From Salipaludibacillus keqinensis (GTDB taxonomy: Bacteria; Bacillota; Bacilli; Bacillales; Salisediminibacteriaceae), in the NCBI RefSeq assembly GCF_003226325.1, contig NZ_PDOD01000003.1:372001-436000 (forward strand): a DNA stretch of 64,000 nucleotides, written 5' to 3'. The notes under the pieces were generated by a model. The model was given only the letters and a program-made list of their open reading frames with translations, was not told the DNA's origin and made no database searches. The position numbers were made by a program, and so were the translations under genes. How positions within the stretch are numbered: position 1 is the stretch's first letter; every line of letters begins with the position of its first letter. Shown here piece after piece: positions 34,411 through 43,097 of this stretch.

Positions 34411-35544
34411 ATGAAGAAAAAAACACAGTTGATTCATGGTGGCGTGGTTGGAGATCCTTACACAGGAGCGGTTTCCACACCTATCTATCAAGTAAGTACG
34501 TATAAACAAGAAGGTGTAGGCAACTTCAAATATGAATACTCCCGCACAGGCAATCCTACTCGCGAAGCACTTGAAGCTCTTATACGTGATTTAGAAGGAG
34601 GCGAGGCAGGATTTGCATTCGGTTCTGGCATGGCTGCTATGACCGCGATATTCAGTTTATTTAAAAGCGGAGACCACATTATTTTTACCGATGACGTCTA
34701 TGGCGGTTCTTACAGGTTGGCCACGAAAGTACTCAATCGCTTTAATATTGACGTGACGTTTGTAGATACGAGTGATAAAACAAAGATCGAACAAGAAATT
34801 CTCGAAAATACAGTCGCTATTTTTGTAGAAACCCCAACGAATCCACTGCTTAAAGTGACGGATATTAAACAAGTGGCTCAATGGGCAGAGGCGAACGAGC
34901 TCATGCTGATAGTCGATAATACATTTAGCACACCATATTGGCAAAATCCTATCGAACTAGGTGCCGACATCGTCATTCATAGCGCGACGAAGTATCTCGG
35001 AGGTCATAGTGACGTCGTGGCGGGATTGGTCGTGGTCAACGATCAGAAACTAGCGGAAGAAGTTCACTTCGTTCAAAACTCTACCGGTGGCATTCTTGGA
35101 CCACAAGACTCTTGGTTATTGATTCGAGGAATGAAAACACTCGGCTTACGGATGGAACAAACGGAAAAAACGACTCAAGCGATCTTTGAATTCTTAAAAG
35201 AGCGAAAAGATGTTTTGACGGTCTACTATCCCGGAGATACAGAACATCCAGGACACGAAACGCATCGCAGCCAAGCTGGCGGATTTGGCGGGATGATCTC
35301 GTTTGATGTAGGAAGCGGTGAACGAGCGAAAGCCGTACTCCAGAAAACGAAATACTTCACTCTCGCAGAAAGTCTTGGAGCGGTGGAAAGCTTAATTAGT
35401 CTCCCGCCTGAAATGACTCACGCGTCTATCCCTCGTGAGCGCAGGCTTGAGCTAGGAATTACCGATGGACTCGTACGAATTTCGGTTGGCATAGAAGACG
35501 CAGAAGATTTAATCAGCGATTTAAAGCAAGCGTTAGATTCATAA
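34411..35544 (+). CDS. mccB: Cystathionine gamma-lyase / homocysteine gamma-lyase
   Basis: Cys/Met-metabolism PLP enzyme of 377 aa. The PLP Lys is in HSATKYLGGHSDV, with FGSGMAAMTAIFSL and VDNTFSTPYWQNP as further family motifs. It starts immediately after the mccA stop, so the two are cotranscribed. Together they turn homocysteine into cysteine (reverse transsulfuration). In Bacillus this operon is controlled by CymR, but I could not identify its site here. Confidence 0.92.
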   Translation: MKKKTQLIHGGVVGDPYTGAVSTPIYQVSTYKQEGVGNFKYEYSRTGNPTREALEALIRDLEGGEAGFAFGSGMAAMTAIFSLFKSGDHIIFTDDVYGGSYRLATKVLNRFNIDVTFVDTSDKTKIEQEILENTVAIFVETPTNPLLKVTDIKQVAQWAEANELMLIVDNTFSTPYWQNPIELGADIVIHSATKYLGGHSDVVAGLVVVNDQKLAEEVHFVQNSTGGILGPQDSWLLIRGMKTLGLRMEQTEKTTQAIFEFLKERKDVLTVYYPGDTEHPGHETHRSQAGGFGGMISFDVGSGERAKAVLQKTKYFTLAESLGAVESLISLPPEMTHASIPRERRLELGITDGLVRISVGIEDAEDLISDLKQALDS

Positions 35545-35555
35545 ATTTTTTGGGG

Positions 35556-35582
35556 AAACCTAGCCTGCGGGTTAGGTTTTTA
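35556..35582 (+). terminator. Terminator of the yrrT-mccAB operon
   Basis: AAACCTAGCC pairs with GGGTTAGGTTT across TGC and ends in a short T-run. Confidence 0.75.
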
Positions 35583-35701
35583 AATGTAATGTTACCTTCA
35601 AAGAATATTTTAAATGATTTTACATCATTCTTCCATTTCGTACACCGTTTTCTGTATACTTAGAGGAGTACTTATTTCATGATAGGAAAGGAGGAAGAAG
35701 G

Positions 35702-36301
35702 ATGATCTTATGGTTTCGCAGGCTCAAACGATTTTTTACGGATGATGAGTCGAAGGGAGAAAGCGAGTCTTCTGGTGATCTTGTTGAGATGGTTGATGAA
35801 TTACTACGGGACATGGATAGTGAGTTGGCGGATATGCAAGGCTCACTGAACAAGCAAATCGCCTCAGAGAAGCGTTTAAAGAGAAGGATCGAGTTGATGC
35901 AAAAAGATTCTCTCCAGCGCGAACAGGATGCCATTCAGTTTCTCGAAATGAATGATGATCAATCGGCGAGACGGGCTCTGCTGAAAAAAGAAGAAGCTGA
36001 CAGAGGGATAGAGGAAATGGTTTCATTATATGAGTCGGCTCAAGTACACAAGCAAGAATTACTTCGTCACATTGATGAACATAGGCTTGATTACAAAAGA
36101 CTACAAAAGAAAAAAAGCGAATTACAATCAAAACGAAACCTGCACCCTTCTTCCTCCGTACATGAAATGGAGATAGCAAAGGATCATGTTCTTCCTCAGA
36201 ACGATCTTGAAGAAGTCCGTTTTGATAAAGGCCAGTCGCTGAAATCAACGGTAGATGAGAAGTTGGCTGAACTGAAGCAATCACTAAAGAAAAGAAAGTA
36301 G
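35702..36301 (+). CDS. PspA/IM30-like coiled-coil protein
   Basis: 199-aa, highly charged protein predicted almost entirely helical from residue 25 on (ELADMQGSLNKQIASEKRLK, QREQDAIQFLEMNDDQSARR). It resembles short PspA/IM30 proteins such as LiaH and B. subtilis YvqH-type proteins. It has no signal peptide. It is followed at once by the NfeD-like and flotillin genes, an arrangement known for membrane-stress or lipid-raft operons. GAAAGGAGG precedes ATG 35702. Confidence 0.72.
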   Translation: MILWFRRLKRFFTDDESKGESESSGDLVEMVDELLRDMDSELADMQGSLNKQIASEKRLKRRIELMQKDSLQREQDAIQFLEMNDDQSARRALLKKEEADRGIEEMVSLYESAQVHKQELLRHIDEHRLDYKRLQKKKSELQSKRNLHPSSSVHEMEIAKDHVLPQNDLEEVRFDKGQSLKSTVDEKLAELKQSLKKRK

Positions 36302-36310
36302 GTGAGCGAC

Positions 36311-36844
36311 ATGGAGCTGTTCGGGTATGATATTGAATCCATTTACTTGTTCTTACTCATTGCAGGTGTGGTCTTGACGGTTTTGTACATATTTGTAGGG
36401 GAATTGATTGAAGGGTTAATGGACATAGGTGGAGACGCCATCTTAAATCCGATAACGGTGATTGGTTATATCACCTTACTTGGCGGACTGGGATACGTCT
36501 TAGAAACGATGGCATTTTTCATAGGAAGTGGGATCATTCTTTTGATCAACCTTGTCGTCTCAGCGATTGTGATCGTTTTAGTGAACTACTTCATTATTCT
36601 TCCGGTAAAGCGATCCGAGAAAAATACGTCCTATTCTATTAATGAATTAAAAGGAGCTGTCGGGGAAGTGTTCACAACCATTCCTGAAAATGGCTTCGGC
36701 GAAATTATTATTTCACGGACGCACGGCACGGTCAGCAAAGCGGCTAAGAGTTTTGATCATGAAGTATTACCTGAAGGGACGAAGATTCTCGTCATCGACA
36801 TCGATGATGAAGGAGTCTTCCTCGTGTCAAAGCATTACGAGTGA
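36311..36844 (+). CDS. yuaF: NfeD-like membrane protein (YuaF type)
   Basis: 177-aa protein with three to four N-terminal membrane helices and a C-terminal soluble OB-fold domain beginning near LKGAVGEVFTTIPENGFGEI, as in B. subtilis YuaF. ATG 36311 is preferred over GTG 36302 because AGGTGA lies 5 nt upstream. It works with the adjacent flotillin in membrane microdomain organisation. Confidence 0.85.
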   Translation: MELFGYDIESIYLFLLIAGVVLTVLYIFVGELIEGLMDIGGDAILNPITVIGYITLLGGLGYVLETMAFFIGSGIILLINLVVSAIVIVLVNYFIILPVKRSEKNTSYSINELKGAVGEVFTTIPENGFGEIIISRTHGTVSKAAKSFDHEVLPEGTKILVIDIDDEGVFLVSKHYE

Positions 36845-36936
36845 TTTCAGTCGTTCAGAGGAGTTTCAAGATTTTTTTGTTATAAAAGTGTGGGGACAGG
36901 TGTTTTCCACTAGAAATGAAAAGAGGAGTTGGCAGG

Positions 36937-38511
36937 ATGGAAACGATTTTTATTGTACCAATTGTGGTGGCCTTTGTATTTCTTGTTTTACTAGGCGTTT
37001 ACTTCACTCGCTACCAAACATCAGGGCCGAACGAAGCGTTGATCGTTACAGGTAGTTATTTAGGAAAAGGGAAGAACATCTCAGAGGACTCAGATGGGAA
37101 AAAGATGAAGATTATCCGCGGGGGCGGGGCATTTGTTGTACCGGTGTTCCAACAGTACGCGAAATTTAGCTTATCTAACTATAGTCTGGATGTACGGACG
37201 AGCGGAGCTTACACAGAGCAAGGTGTACCTGTATCCGTCGATGGTGTGGCGATTATCAAGGTTGGATCAACGATGGAAGAGATCGCTACAGCCGCAGAAC
37301 AATACTTAGGAAAAGCAACAGCCGAATTTGAAGAAGAAGTGCAAGATGTTCTTCGAGGTCACTTACGTTCGATCTTAGGGTCTATGAGCGTTGAGGACAT
37401 TAACAATAACCGTGAGAGATTCAACCAAGAAGTCCAATCGGTTGCCTCTCGTGATTTTAACAAGATGGGACTTGAGATCAAATCGTTTACTCTTCAAGAA
37501 GTCACAGATGCTCAAGGATACCTCGATTCCCTCGGTAAGCCCCGTATCGCCGAAGTGAAGCGAAACGCAGCGGTCGCCGAAGCTGAGCGTAAGAAAGAAG
37601 CACGGATTGAAAACGCCCGTGCTGAACAAGAAGCAAAGGCGCAAGAACTGGTTCGCGATACAGAAATCGCCAACTCCGAAAAAGAAAAGCAACTGAAAAT
37701 TGCCCAATACAACCGTGAGCAAGATCAGGCTCGTGCGGAAGCCGATCAGGCATACGACCTACAGACGGCGAAATCGAAGCAACAAGTGACTCAAGAACAA
37801 ATGCAAATCCAGATCATTGAGCGAGACAAACAAATTGAACTGGAAGAGCGTGAAATTGTTCGTCGTGAAAAGCAATACGACGCCGAAGTACGTAAGAAAG
37901 CGGACGCCGACCGTTATGAACAAGAACAGCGAGCAGAAGCATCGAAAGTTCAACAAATGCGCGCAGCAGAAGCGTCTCAATACCAAATTGAAGCTGAAGC
38001 AAAAGCGAACGCAGACGCAGAACGTTTCCGCGGGGAAGCAGAAGCAACTGTTACATTTAAAAAAGGTGAAGCGGAAGCAAAAGTTATCCTTAAAAAGGGT
38101 GAAGCAGAAGCAGAAGCGAAGAAGAAATTGGCTGAAGCATACGATCACTACGGTGAAGCTGCAAAACTCAGCATGATCCTCGAAATGCTTCCAGCTTATG
38201 CGAAAGAAATCGCCGCACCACTTAGCGCCATAGACAAAGTGACTGTCGTCGACACTGGCGGTAGCGGCAAAGATGGAAACTCTGGCGGAGCAGGAAAGAT
38301 GTCCGGTTACGTGACAGACTTAATGGCTACTCTTCCAGAAAACTTGAAGGCAGCTTCTGGTTTAGATGTGAACGAGCTGTTAGAAAACTTCTCAGGAAAA
38401 GGAAACGTGAAACGCAGCGTGGATGATCTTACGGAAGAATTATCCTCGAAAAATTCCGATCAGAACGAACAAGAAGATTCTTCGCAGAGTGACGAGAACA
38501 CAAGAGCATAA
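36937..38511 (+). CDS. floT: Flotillin
   Basis: SPFH-domain scaffold of membrane microdomains, 524 aa from ATG 36937. An N-terminal membrane hairpin (IFIVPIVVAFVFLVLLGVYF) precedes the SPFH domain (about 30-200), then a long coiled coil with repeated Glu-Ala tracts (KGEAEAKVILKKGEAEAEA) and the conserved tail AKLSMILEMLPAYAKEIA. The in-frame ATG 36916 is less likely, since GAGGAG lies 5' of 36937. Follows yuaF by 92 nt. The Glu-Ala repeats produce long meaningless frames on the opposite strand. Confidence 0.95.
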   Translation: METIFIVPIVVAFVFLVLLGVYFTRYQTSGPNEALIVTGSYLGKGKNISEDSDGKKMKIIRGGGAFVVPVFQQYAKFSLSNYSLDVRTSGAYTEQGVPVSVDGVAIIKVGSTMEEIATAAEQYLGKATAEFEEEVQDVLRGHLRSILGSMSVEDINNNRERFNQEVQSVASRDFNKMGLEIKSFTLQEVTDAQGYLDSLGKPRIAEVKRNAAVAEAERKKEARIENARAEQEAKAQELVRDTEIANSEKEKQLKIAQYNREQDQARAEADQAYDLQTAKSKQQVTQEQMQIQIIERDKQIELEEREIVRREKQYDAEVRKKADADRYEQEQRAEASKVQQMRAAEASQYQIEAEAKANADAERFRGEAEATVTFKKGEAEAKVILKKGEAEAEAKKKLAEAYDHYGEAAKLSMILEMLPAYAKEIAAPLSAIDKVTVVDTGGSGKDGNSGGAGKMSGYVTDLMATLPENLKAASGLDVNELLENFSGKGNVKRSVDDLTEELSSKNSDQNEQEDSSQSDENTRA

Positions 38512-38521
38512 AAACAGCAGA

Positions 38522-38559
38522 GTCGCACTTCTCGTAGTTAGAGAGGTGCGGCTTTTTTT
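38522..38559 (+). terminator. Terminator of the flotillin operon
   Basis: GTCGCACTTCTC pairs with GAGAGGTGCGGC around a 7-nt loop and is followed by seven T. Confidence 0.88.
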
Positions 38560-38577
38560 CTATGTATTGGGCAGCAA

Positions 38578-38695
38578 ATGTTTTGTAGTCGTTTCGGGAC
38601 CCGTTGTATCCAGTTTGAAAGGTTCTGTAGCTGGTTTGAGGGATTCTGTAGCCCGAAGGTCGTCCTGTAGTCGCTTTGAAAGGGGGAAGGCAAAA
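38578..38695. repeat. Short tandem array of degenerate ~21-bp repeats (about 5 units)
   Basis: Units begin with TTGTAGTC, TTGTATCC, CTGTAGCT, CTGTAGCC and CTGTAGTC and several end in GTTTGA(A/G)RGG-like sequence. Spacing is about 19-21 bp. It lies just after the flotillin terminator and holds no gene. The format recalls the larger array at 49.1-49.5 kb, but the core differs. Confidence 0.6.
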
Positions 38696-38863
38696 TCATT
38701 CAAACCCACATATTAACTAGATCTGTGTAAATAAAAATAGATAAGGTTTAACTATAAATCTCTCGACTTAAAAAACTTTGTACAGGCACCGAAATAAAGT
38801 GTTAAAATCTTACTTAGAATCCGAACGCCTTGTGCAAATGTTCAGTGAGGAAGCGATCTGTTT

Positions 38864-39760
38864 ATGACTATTTTTATATCCGTTGTTTTGCCAGTGATGT
38901 TTGTGTTCTTGATAGGTTATGTTGTGCAGAAGTGGCGCAAGGTAGATATCAAGCCCATTTCCACACTAGCTATTTATATTTTGACTCCAGCTCTAGTGTT
39001 CGAGACTTTTTACCAGGCAGAGATGAACATCCAGTACGCTTACATGATTGTCTTTGCCCTTGCGTTGTTATTCGCGTTAATCATCATTAACAAAGTTTAT
39101 GCTTGGCAACGAAAGTACTCGTCCAGCATGGAAAGTGGACTCATCCTGTCCACTGCATTTATGAATTCAGGGAATTACGGGGCTCCGATCATTTTGTTTG
39201 CCTATGGACAAGAAGGATTTGCGTATGCCGTCTCGTTTATGGTGTTGCAGGCTGTTATCATGAATTTTTTCGGCGTGTATTATGCGGCACGGGGAGTTTC
39301 CGGTGTGAAAACAGCATTGAGAGTCCTTTTATTAATGCCGGTAACTTATGCCGTCTTGTTAGCGATCCTATTAAAATCGTTTCAAATACAAATACCTGAT
39401 AATTTCATGCAACCAGTGGAACTGATTTCACAAGCGGCGATCCCGACAGTGATGTTAATTCTTGGTATGCAGTTAGCTCAAATTAAGTGGGCTCGTTTTG
39501 AGTGGAGTAAAGTTTCATTCGCTGTAGTGGTTCGTCTCGTCGTATCACCTATGATTGCTTGGGGAATTACCCTTCTAATGCCGTTAGATCCGTTACTGGC
39601 GAAGGTGCTTATTGTGGCCGCTGCCATGCCGTCTGCCGCGACGATTGTCATGTACGCCGTAGAGTTTGATGCGAAACCGAAGTTGGTCTCCAGCATAACG
39701 CTGATCACGACGTTGCTAAGTATATTTACGATTACGCTCATTTTAATGATTCTAGGCTAG
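38864..39760 (+). CDS. AEC family transporter (auxin efflux carrier / malate permease type)
   Basis: 298-aa membrane protein with about ten hydrophobic segments and family stretches STAFMNSGNYGAPIILFAYG and PTVMLILGMQLAQIK. Family members export or import small organic acids; the substrate is unknown. Monocistronic, with a weak site before ATG 38864. Confidence 0.85.
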   Translation: MTIFISVVLPVMFVFLIGYVVQKWRKVDIKPISTLAIYILTPALVFETFYQAEMNIQYAYMIVFALALLFALIIINKVYAWQRKYSSSMESGLILSTAFMNSGNYGAPIILFAYGQEGFAYAVSFMVLQAVIMNFFGVYYAARGVSGVKTALRVLLLMPVTYAVLLAILLKSFQIQIPDNFMQPVELISQAAIPTVMLILGMQLAQIKWARFEWSKVSFAVVVRLVVSPMIAWGITLLMPLDPLLAKVLIVAAAMPSAATIVMYAVEFDAKPKLVSSITLITTLLSIFTITLILMILG

Positions 39761-39797
39761 TTCCTTTCGGTTAGAGGAATAAGTTGGAAAAAAATAG

Positions 39798-39826
39798 GAG
39801 ACAAACACTCTGAAACCGAGTATAAT
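39798..39826 (+). promoter_or_regulatory. Sigma-A type promoter of the diguanylate cyclase gene
   Basis: GAGACA (39798-39803), 17-nt spacer, TATAAT (39821-39826), about 60 nt before the gene. Confidence 0.6.
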
Positions 39827-39887
39827 AGACTCATGACTTTTCCCTATTAATTAGACTAACTATTGTTAGAGGAGGTTAAGAAAATCA

Positions 39888-41276
39888 TTGAAACATGAGC
39901 GGAATTTTATCCATAAACGGAATCGGTTGGTTTTGCAGTTGCTTATTTGCTTTTATTTTCTTAGCCTTTTGCTTGGGTACATCCTTCAAGGAAATATAAG
40001 TAGTTATCCATGGATAGGCTTGATCTTAATTGCCGGGCTCTGTTATATCGTTTGGAAACAAGTGGCTGCTAAAAGGACGATGTATTTAATCCTTTCCGTG
40101 TATTTTGTCTATTTATTTTATGTCATTATGGATTCCCCTGGGTTTTCATCTTACATATTTGTTTGGTTAGGCTTAGTGATTAGTTCTTTGTATAATAGGA
40201 CCAAAGTGATCTTGATGGCTGCAGCATACACTCTTTTATTAACGTTCATTACCTTTACTACGTATCAAGATCAATTTTTCTCAAATAATCAACCAGCTGA
40301 TATTGCCTATATTTTGCTATTTACCCTTTTTGTTTCCGTCTTCCTGATTTTTCAAAGCAATTTCACGGAACAAGTGTGGCATGGCTTGAACGAAAGTCAG
40401 GAAAAACTGAAATACATATTAGAGAGTGCTAACATCATTACGTATTCTTACAATCCTATTAGTGGGATACACACGGTTTCGTCAGGGATGAAAGCACTTG
40501 AGAACTTTTCGAAAACAGAGAAATCGTCTAGTCCAGTCCTGTGGAAATCATTGATTCACCCTGACGACTTGCCCTTTATTAGTAAGGTTGAGCAGGAAAT
40601 TTATCAAGGAAAAACGATGGCAGTAGAGTACAGAATTCAGTTTTCCAAGACGAATATTATGTGGGTGGCGGCTAAATTTTTCCCGGTCATGTCTGAGCAG
40701 GAGCCAATGCTTGAGAGAATTGAAGGGGCGTTAGTAGATATTACCGATCGAAAAAAGGCAGAAGAGAAAATTGAATTTCTAGCCTATCACGATCCGTTAA
40801 CGAAGCTACCGAACCGCTCGCAACTGTATCAATATGTTCACGACCAGCAACGGAATCGAACGTTCGACTATGAAAAAGCGTTCATCATTTTTCTGGATTT
40901 AGATTCATTCAAACAAATCAATGATACGTACGGTCACCAAACAGGGGATCAACTCTTGTCGCTTGCAGCAGAACGGTTGACCAGGTCATTGAAGAAAAAG
41001 GACATGGTCTCACGAATTGGTGGGGACGAGTTCGTGGCGTTTATTAACGGATTAACGATCGACGAAGCTATTCAAGTTGCAGAACGACTGCAAGGAGCGT
41101 TATGCTCCCCCTTTATAGTGGATGGGGAATCTATATCCATCACACCGAGTATCGGGATTAGCAAATTCACCTCGGTTGACGAAGACCTGGATACATTGAT
41201 TTCTCAAGCCGATGCCGCCATGTATAATATAAAAAACGAGGGTAAAAACGGCATCAAACTGTATCACTATTCGTAG
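39888..41276 (+). CDS. Membrane diguanylate cyclase (PAS-GGDEF)
   Basis: 462-aa protein: five or six N-terminal membrane helices (about 15-160), a PAS domain (about 165-285, with the PAS-associated C-terminal segment GALVDITDRKKAEEK), and a GGDEF domain starting LAYHDPLTKLPNRSQL with active site RIGGDEFVAF. The position of the usual inhibitory RxxD motif reads KKKD, so product inhibition may be reduced. Start TTG 39888 follows GGAGG with long (12-nt) spacing. It makes cyclic di-GMP, which restrains motility in Bacillus, fitting the nearby motility genes. Confidence 0.9.
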   Translation: MKHERNFIHKRNRLVLQLLICFYFLSLLLGYILQGNISSYPWIGLILIAGLCYIVWKQVAAKRTMYLILSVYFVYLFYVIMDSPGFSSYIFVWLGLVISSLYNRTKVILMAAAYTLLLTFITFTTYQDQFFSNNQPADIAYILLFTLFVSVFLIFQSNFTEQVWHGLNESQEKLKYILESANIITYSYNPISGIHTVSSGMKALENFSKTEKSSSPVLWKSLIHPDDLPFISKVEQEIYQGKTMAVEYRIQFSKTNIMWVAAKFFPVMSEQEPMLERIEGALVDITDRKKAEEKIEFLAYHDPLTKLPNRSQLYQYVHDQQRNRTFDYEKAFIIFLDLDSFKQINDTYGHQTGDQLLSLAAERLTRSLKKKDMVSRIGGDEFVAFINGLTIDEAIQVAERLQGALCSPFIVDGESISITPSIGISKFTSVDEDLDTLISQADAAMYNIKNEGKNGIKLYHYS

Positions 41277-41293
41277 ATAGGTGAAATAGGATA

Positions 41294-41322
41294 GCGACAA
41301 CCGCCAGTTCTACTGATATAAT
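41294..41322 (+). promoter_or_regulatory. Sigma-A type promoter of the HhH protein gene
   Basis: GCGACA (41294-41299), 17-nt spacer, TATAAT (41317-41322). Confidence 0.55.
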
Positions 41323-41354
41323 ACAGTTAACGTAGCATAATGGAGGCGGATGAG

Positions 41355-41780
41355 ATGATAAAAAAAGGATTAGCACTCCTAGGTTCTATATTGGTTCTAT
41401 GGAAAGTTGTTTTCCCTTTTTTAAGTAAAAAAATTGTCGTTGAACACGAGGTTGAGGTCGCTGGTAACGAACAAGTCTCTCCCCAGTTTGAAAACGAGCT
41501 AGACCTTGAAGAGGAAACTGGTAGCGACGACGAAGAATTAGATGAGAATGAGCAATCAGATTCTGATCATGCCGAAAGTCTAGTAGATGTAAACAAAGCG
41601 AACTTAGAAGAATTAAAGAGTATTACTGGTGTTGGAGATGATTTAGCAAGTAAAATCATTGCTGAAAGAGAAGAAAACGGCCTTTTCAAAAGCGAAGCCG
41701 ATCTTCTTCGTGTTACCGGCATTGGAGAGAAGAAACTTCAAAGCTTACAAAGTTACATAGAAGTCAAGGAAGACATATGA
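41355..41780 (+). CDS. Membrane-anchored helix-hairpin-helix protein (ComEA-like C-terminus)
   Basis: 141-aa protein with an N-terminal hydrophobic segment (LALLGSILVLWKVVFPFL), a very acidic linker (about 45-75) and a C-terminal double HhH domain (VDVNKANLEELKSITGVGDD, then LLRVTGIGEKKLQSL) as in ComEA. It may bind DNA at the outer or inner membrane face. It lacks the SLBB domain of true ComEA. ATG 41355 is served by GGAGG; ATG 41340 overlaps that site. Confidence 0.75.
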   Translation: MIKKGLALLGSILVLWKVVFPFLSKKIVVEHEVEVAGNEQVSPQFENELDLEEETGSDDEELDENEQSDSDHAESLVDVNKANLEELKSITGVGDDLASKIIAEREENGLFKSEADLLRVTGIGEKKLQSLQSYIEVKEDI

Positions 41781-41790
41781 CACGAACGAC

Positions 41791-41823
41791 AAGACCGCCA
41801 AGGATTGCCTTGACGGTCTTTGT
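41791..41823. terminator. Terminator between convergent genes
   Basis: A 13-bp stem AAGACCGCCAAGG / CCTTGACGGTCTT (one mismatch or wobble) with loop ATTG lies between the HhH gene and yvyE. It can serve both. Confidence 0.8.
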
Positions 41824-41826
41824 TCT

Positions 41827-42474
41827 TTATTTCCCAGGAGCTTGAACGTCCTGCTCTAAGTAGGCTTGCCCGGTGTGTTCCACCAGTGCTTGGCCACTCG
41901 TTAGATTGGCGATCCATTCTTCAAAAGATGCTTCCTCTCCATGGGACACGTACGCTTCCAGTTTCACCTTTTCTAAGTAGTGTATTTCTTTTAATATGTA
42001 GGAAGATGAACGAATCTCGTTTTCCACTTTGCCTAACAACGTGTAGTCAAAGATAGCAGCGTAGATGTTCATTAATTTCCTCTCCACAACTCCCGTACCA
42101 TTCAAGCCTTCACTTACAGCACTCCCGTACGCGCGAATTAATCCCCCTGCACCTAGTTTGATTCCGCCAAAGTAGCGTGTGACGACGACCACGGTATCTT
42201 TCAACTGTCGCTTTTTTAATACTTCTAGCATAGGCACGCCAGCGGTTCCAGATGGTTCTCCGTCATCGTTGGCTTTTTGGATTAGATCGTTTTCCCCGAT
42301 CATATAACAAGAACAATTGTGTGACGCATTCCAATGCTGTTTTTTTATGGACTGAATGAATTCTTGAGCGTCTTCCTCTGAAGTCACACGTTTCACATGA
42401 GCAATAAACCGTGACTTTTGGATGGTTATTTCGTGTTCTCCGGACTCTTTCACGGTATAATAAGATGGAAGCAT
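41827..42474 (-). CDS. yvyE: YigZ/IMPACT family protein YvyE
   Basis: 215-aa protein of the UPF0029 family: N-terminal IMPACT domain with the motifs KSRFIAHVKRV, HNCSCYMIG, DDGEPSGTAG and VVTRYFGGIKLGAGGLIRAY, then a C-terminal DUF1949 domain. The function is poorly defined, possibly linked to translation or proline peptides. Synteny beside degS is as in B. subtilis. Confidence 0.92.
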   Translation of the reverse strand: MLPSYYTVKESGEHEITIQKSRFIAHVKRVTSEEDAQEFIQSIKKQHWNASHNCSCYMIGENDLIQKANDDGEPSGTAGVPMLEVLKKRQLKDTVVVVTRYFGGIKLGAGGLIRAYGSAVSEGLNGTGVVERKLMNIYAAIFDYTLLGKVENEIRSSSYILKEIHYLEKVKLEAYVSHGEEASFEEWIANLTSGQALVEHTGQAYLEQDVQAPGK

Positions 42475-43097
42475 AAATAACCTCTCCTAACGTATCGTTC
42501 GTCTATGGCAAGTAATTGTAAAAAAATATAGAAAAGTACACATATTGTGATGAATGTTTATAAAATTAGGGTATGATGGATAATAGGGCGTGTCAAGTCT
42601 ACTGCTATTGAGAAGACATCGAAGAATAAAACCTTGACTATCCGCCGACGTGAATGGAATATTACGGAAATTATAGTTAGGATAATATTACCACACGAAT
42701 CATTTTCGACAAGAATATTGATTGCTAATATGATAGAAAATGAACATGTAAATGAAAGAAAAATTGTTAAAACTGTATAAAAATGAATCGAATGACTGAT
42801 GACCCCCATAAATCTAAAGTTGGTTACGATTTTTAGAACAAGAGTTGTTCCGATTTGACAACGAGATTAGAATCTCTTATTTGGATGCAACATCTGTTCC
42901 GAAGAGTAAGTATTAAAATCACTCTGTTCATCATATAGACACTGGATCAACACTGTGCGAACGCAGTCGCAGGCTGCCCATTCAATCACCAGCTACTTTT
43001 CATGACTAGATCAGAGTCTTTAATAAAGGGACAAATTTGAGATCATTTACTCTTTCAATTACACTACTATTTTTCGAAGCAGAAAGAGAGGGGTTTG
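42475..43097. promoter_or_regulatory. Long intergenic region before degS
   Basis: The 620 bp between yvyE and degS holds no standard gene. A sigma-A-like TTGACA (42855-42860), 17-nt spacer and TATTTG (42878-42883) may drive degSU. A stop-free plus-strand frame 42577-42779 looks weakly coding (EWNITEIIVRIILPHE) but has no convincing start. Confidence 0.4.

Noticed and set aside
35736-36284. A 182-codon minus-strand frame opposite the PspA-like gene
   Set aside because: No start signal, no family resemblance, and the plus-strand gene fits the operon with yuaF and floT.
37375-38148. Long minus-strand frames opposite the flotillin coiled coil
   Set aside because: They are produced by the GAA/GCA-rich coding repeats of floT; composition is low-complexity Phe/Cys/Leu.
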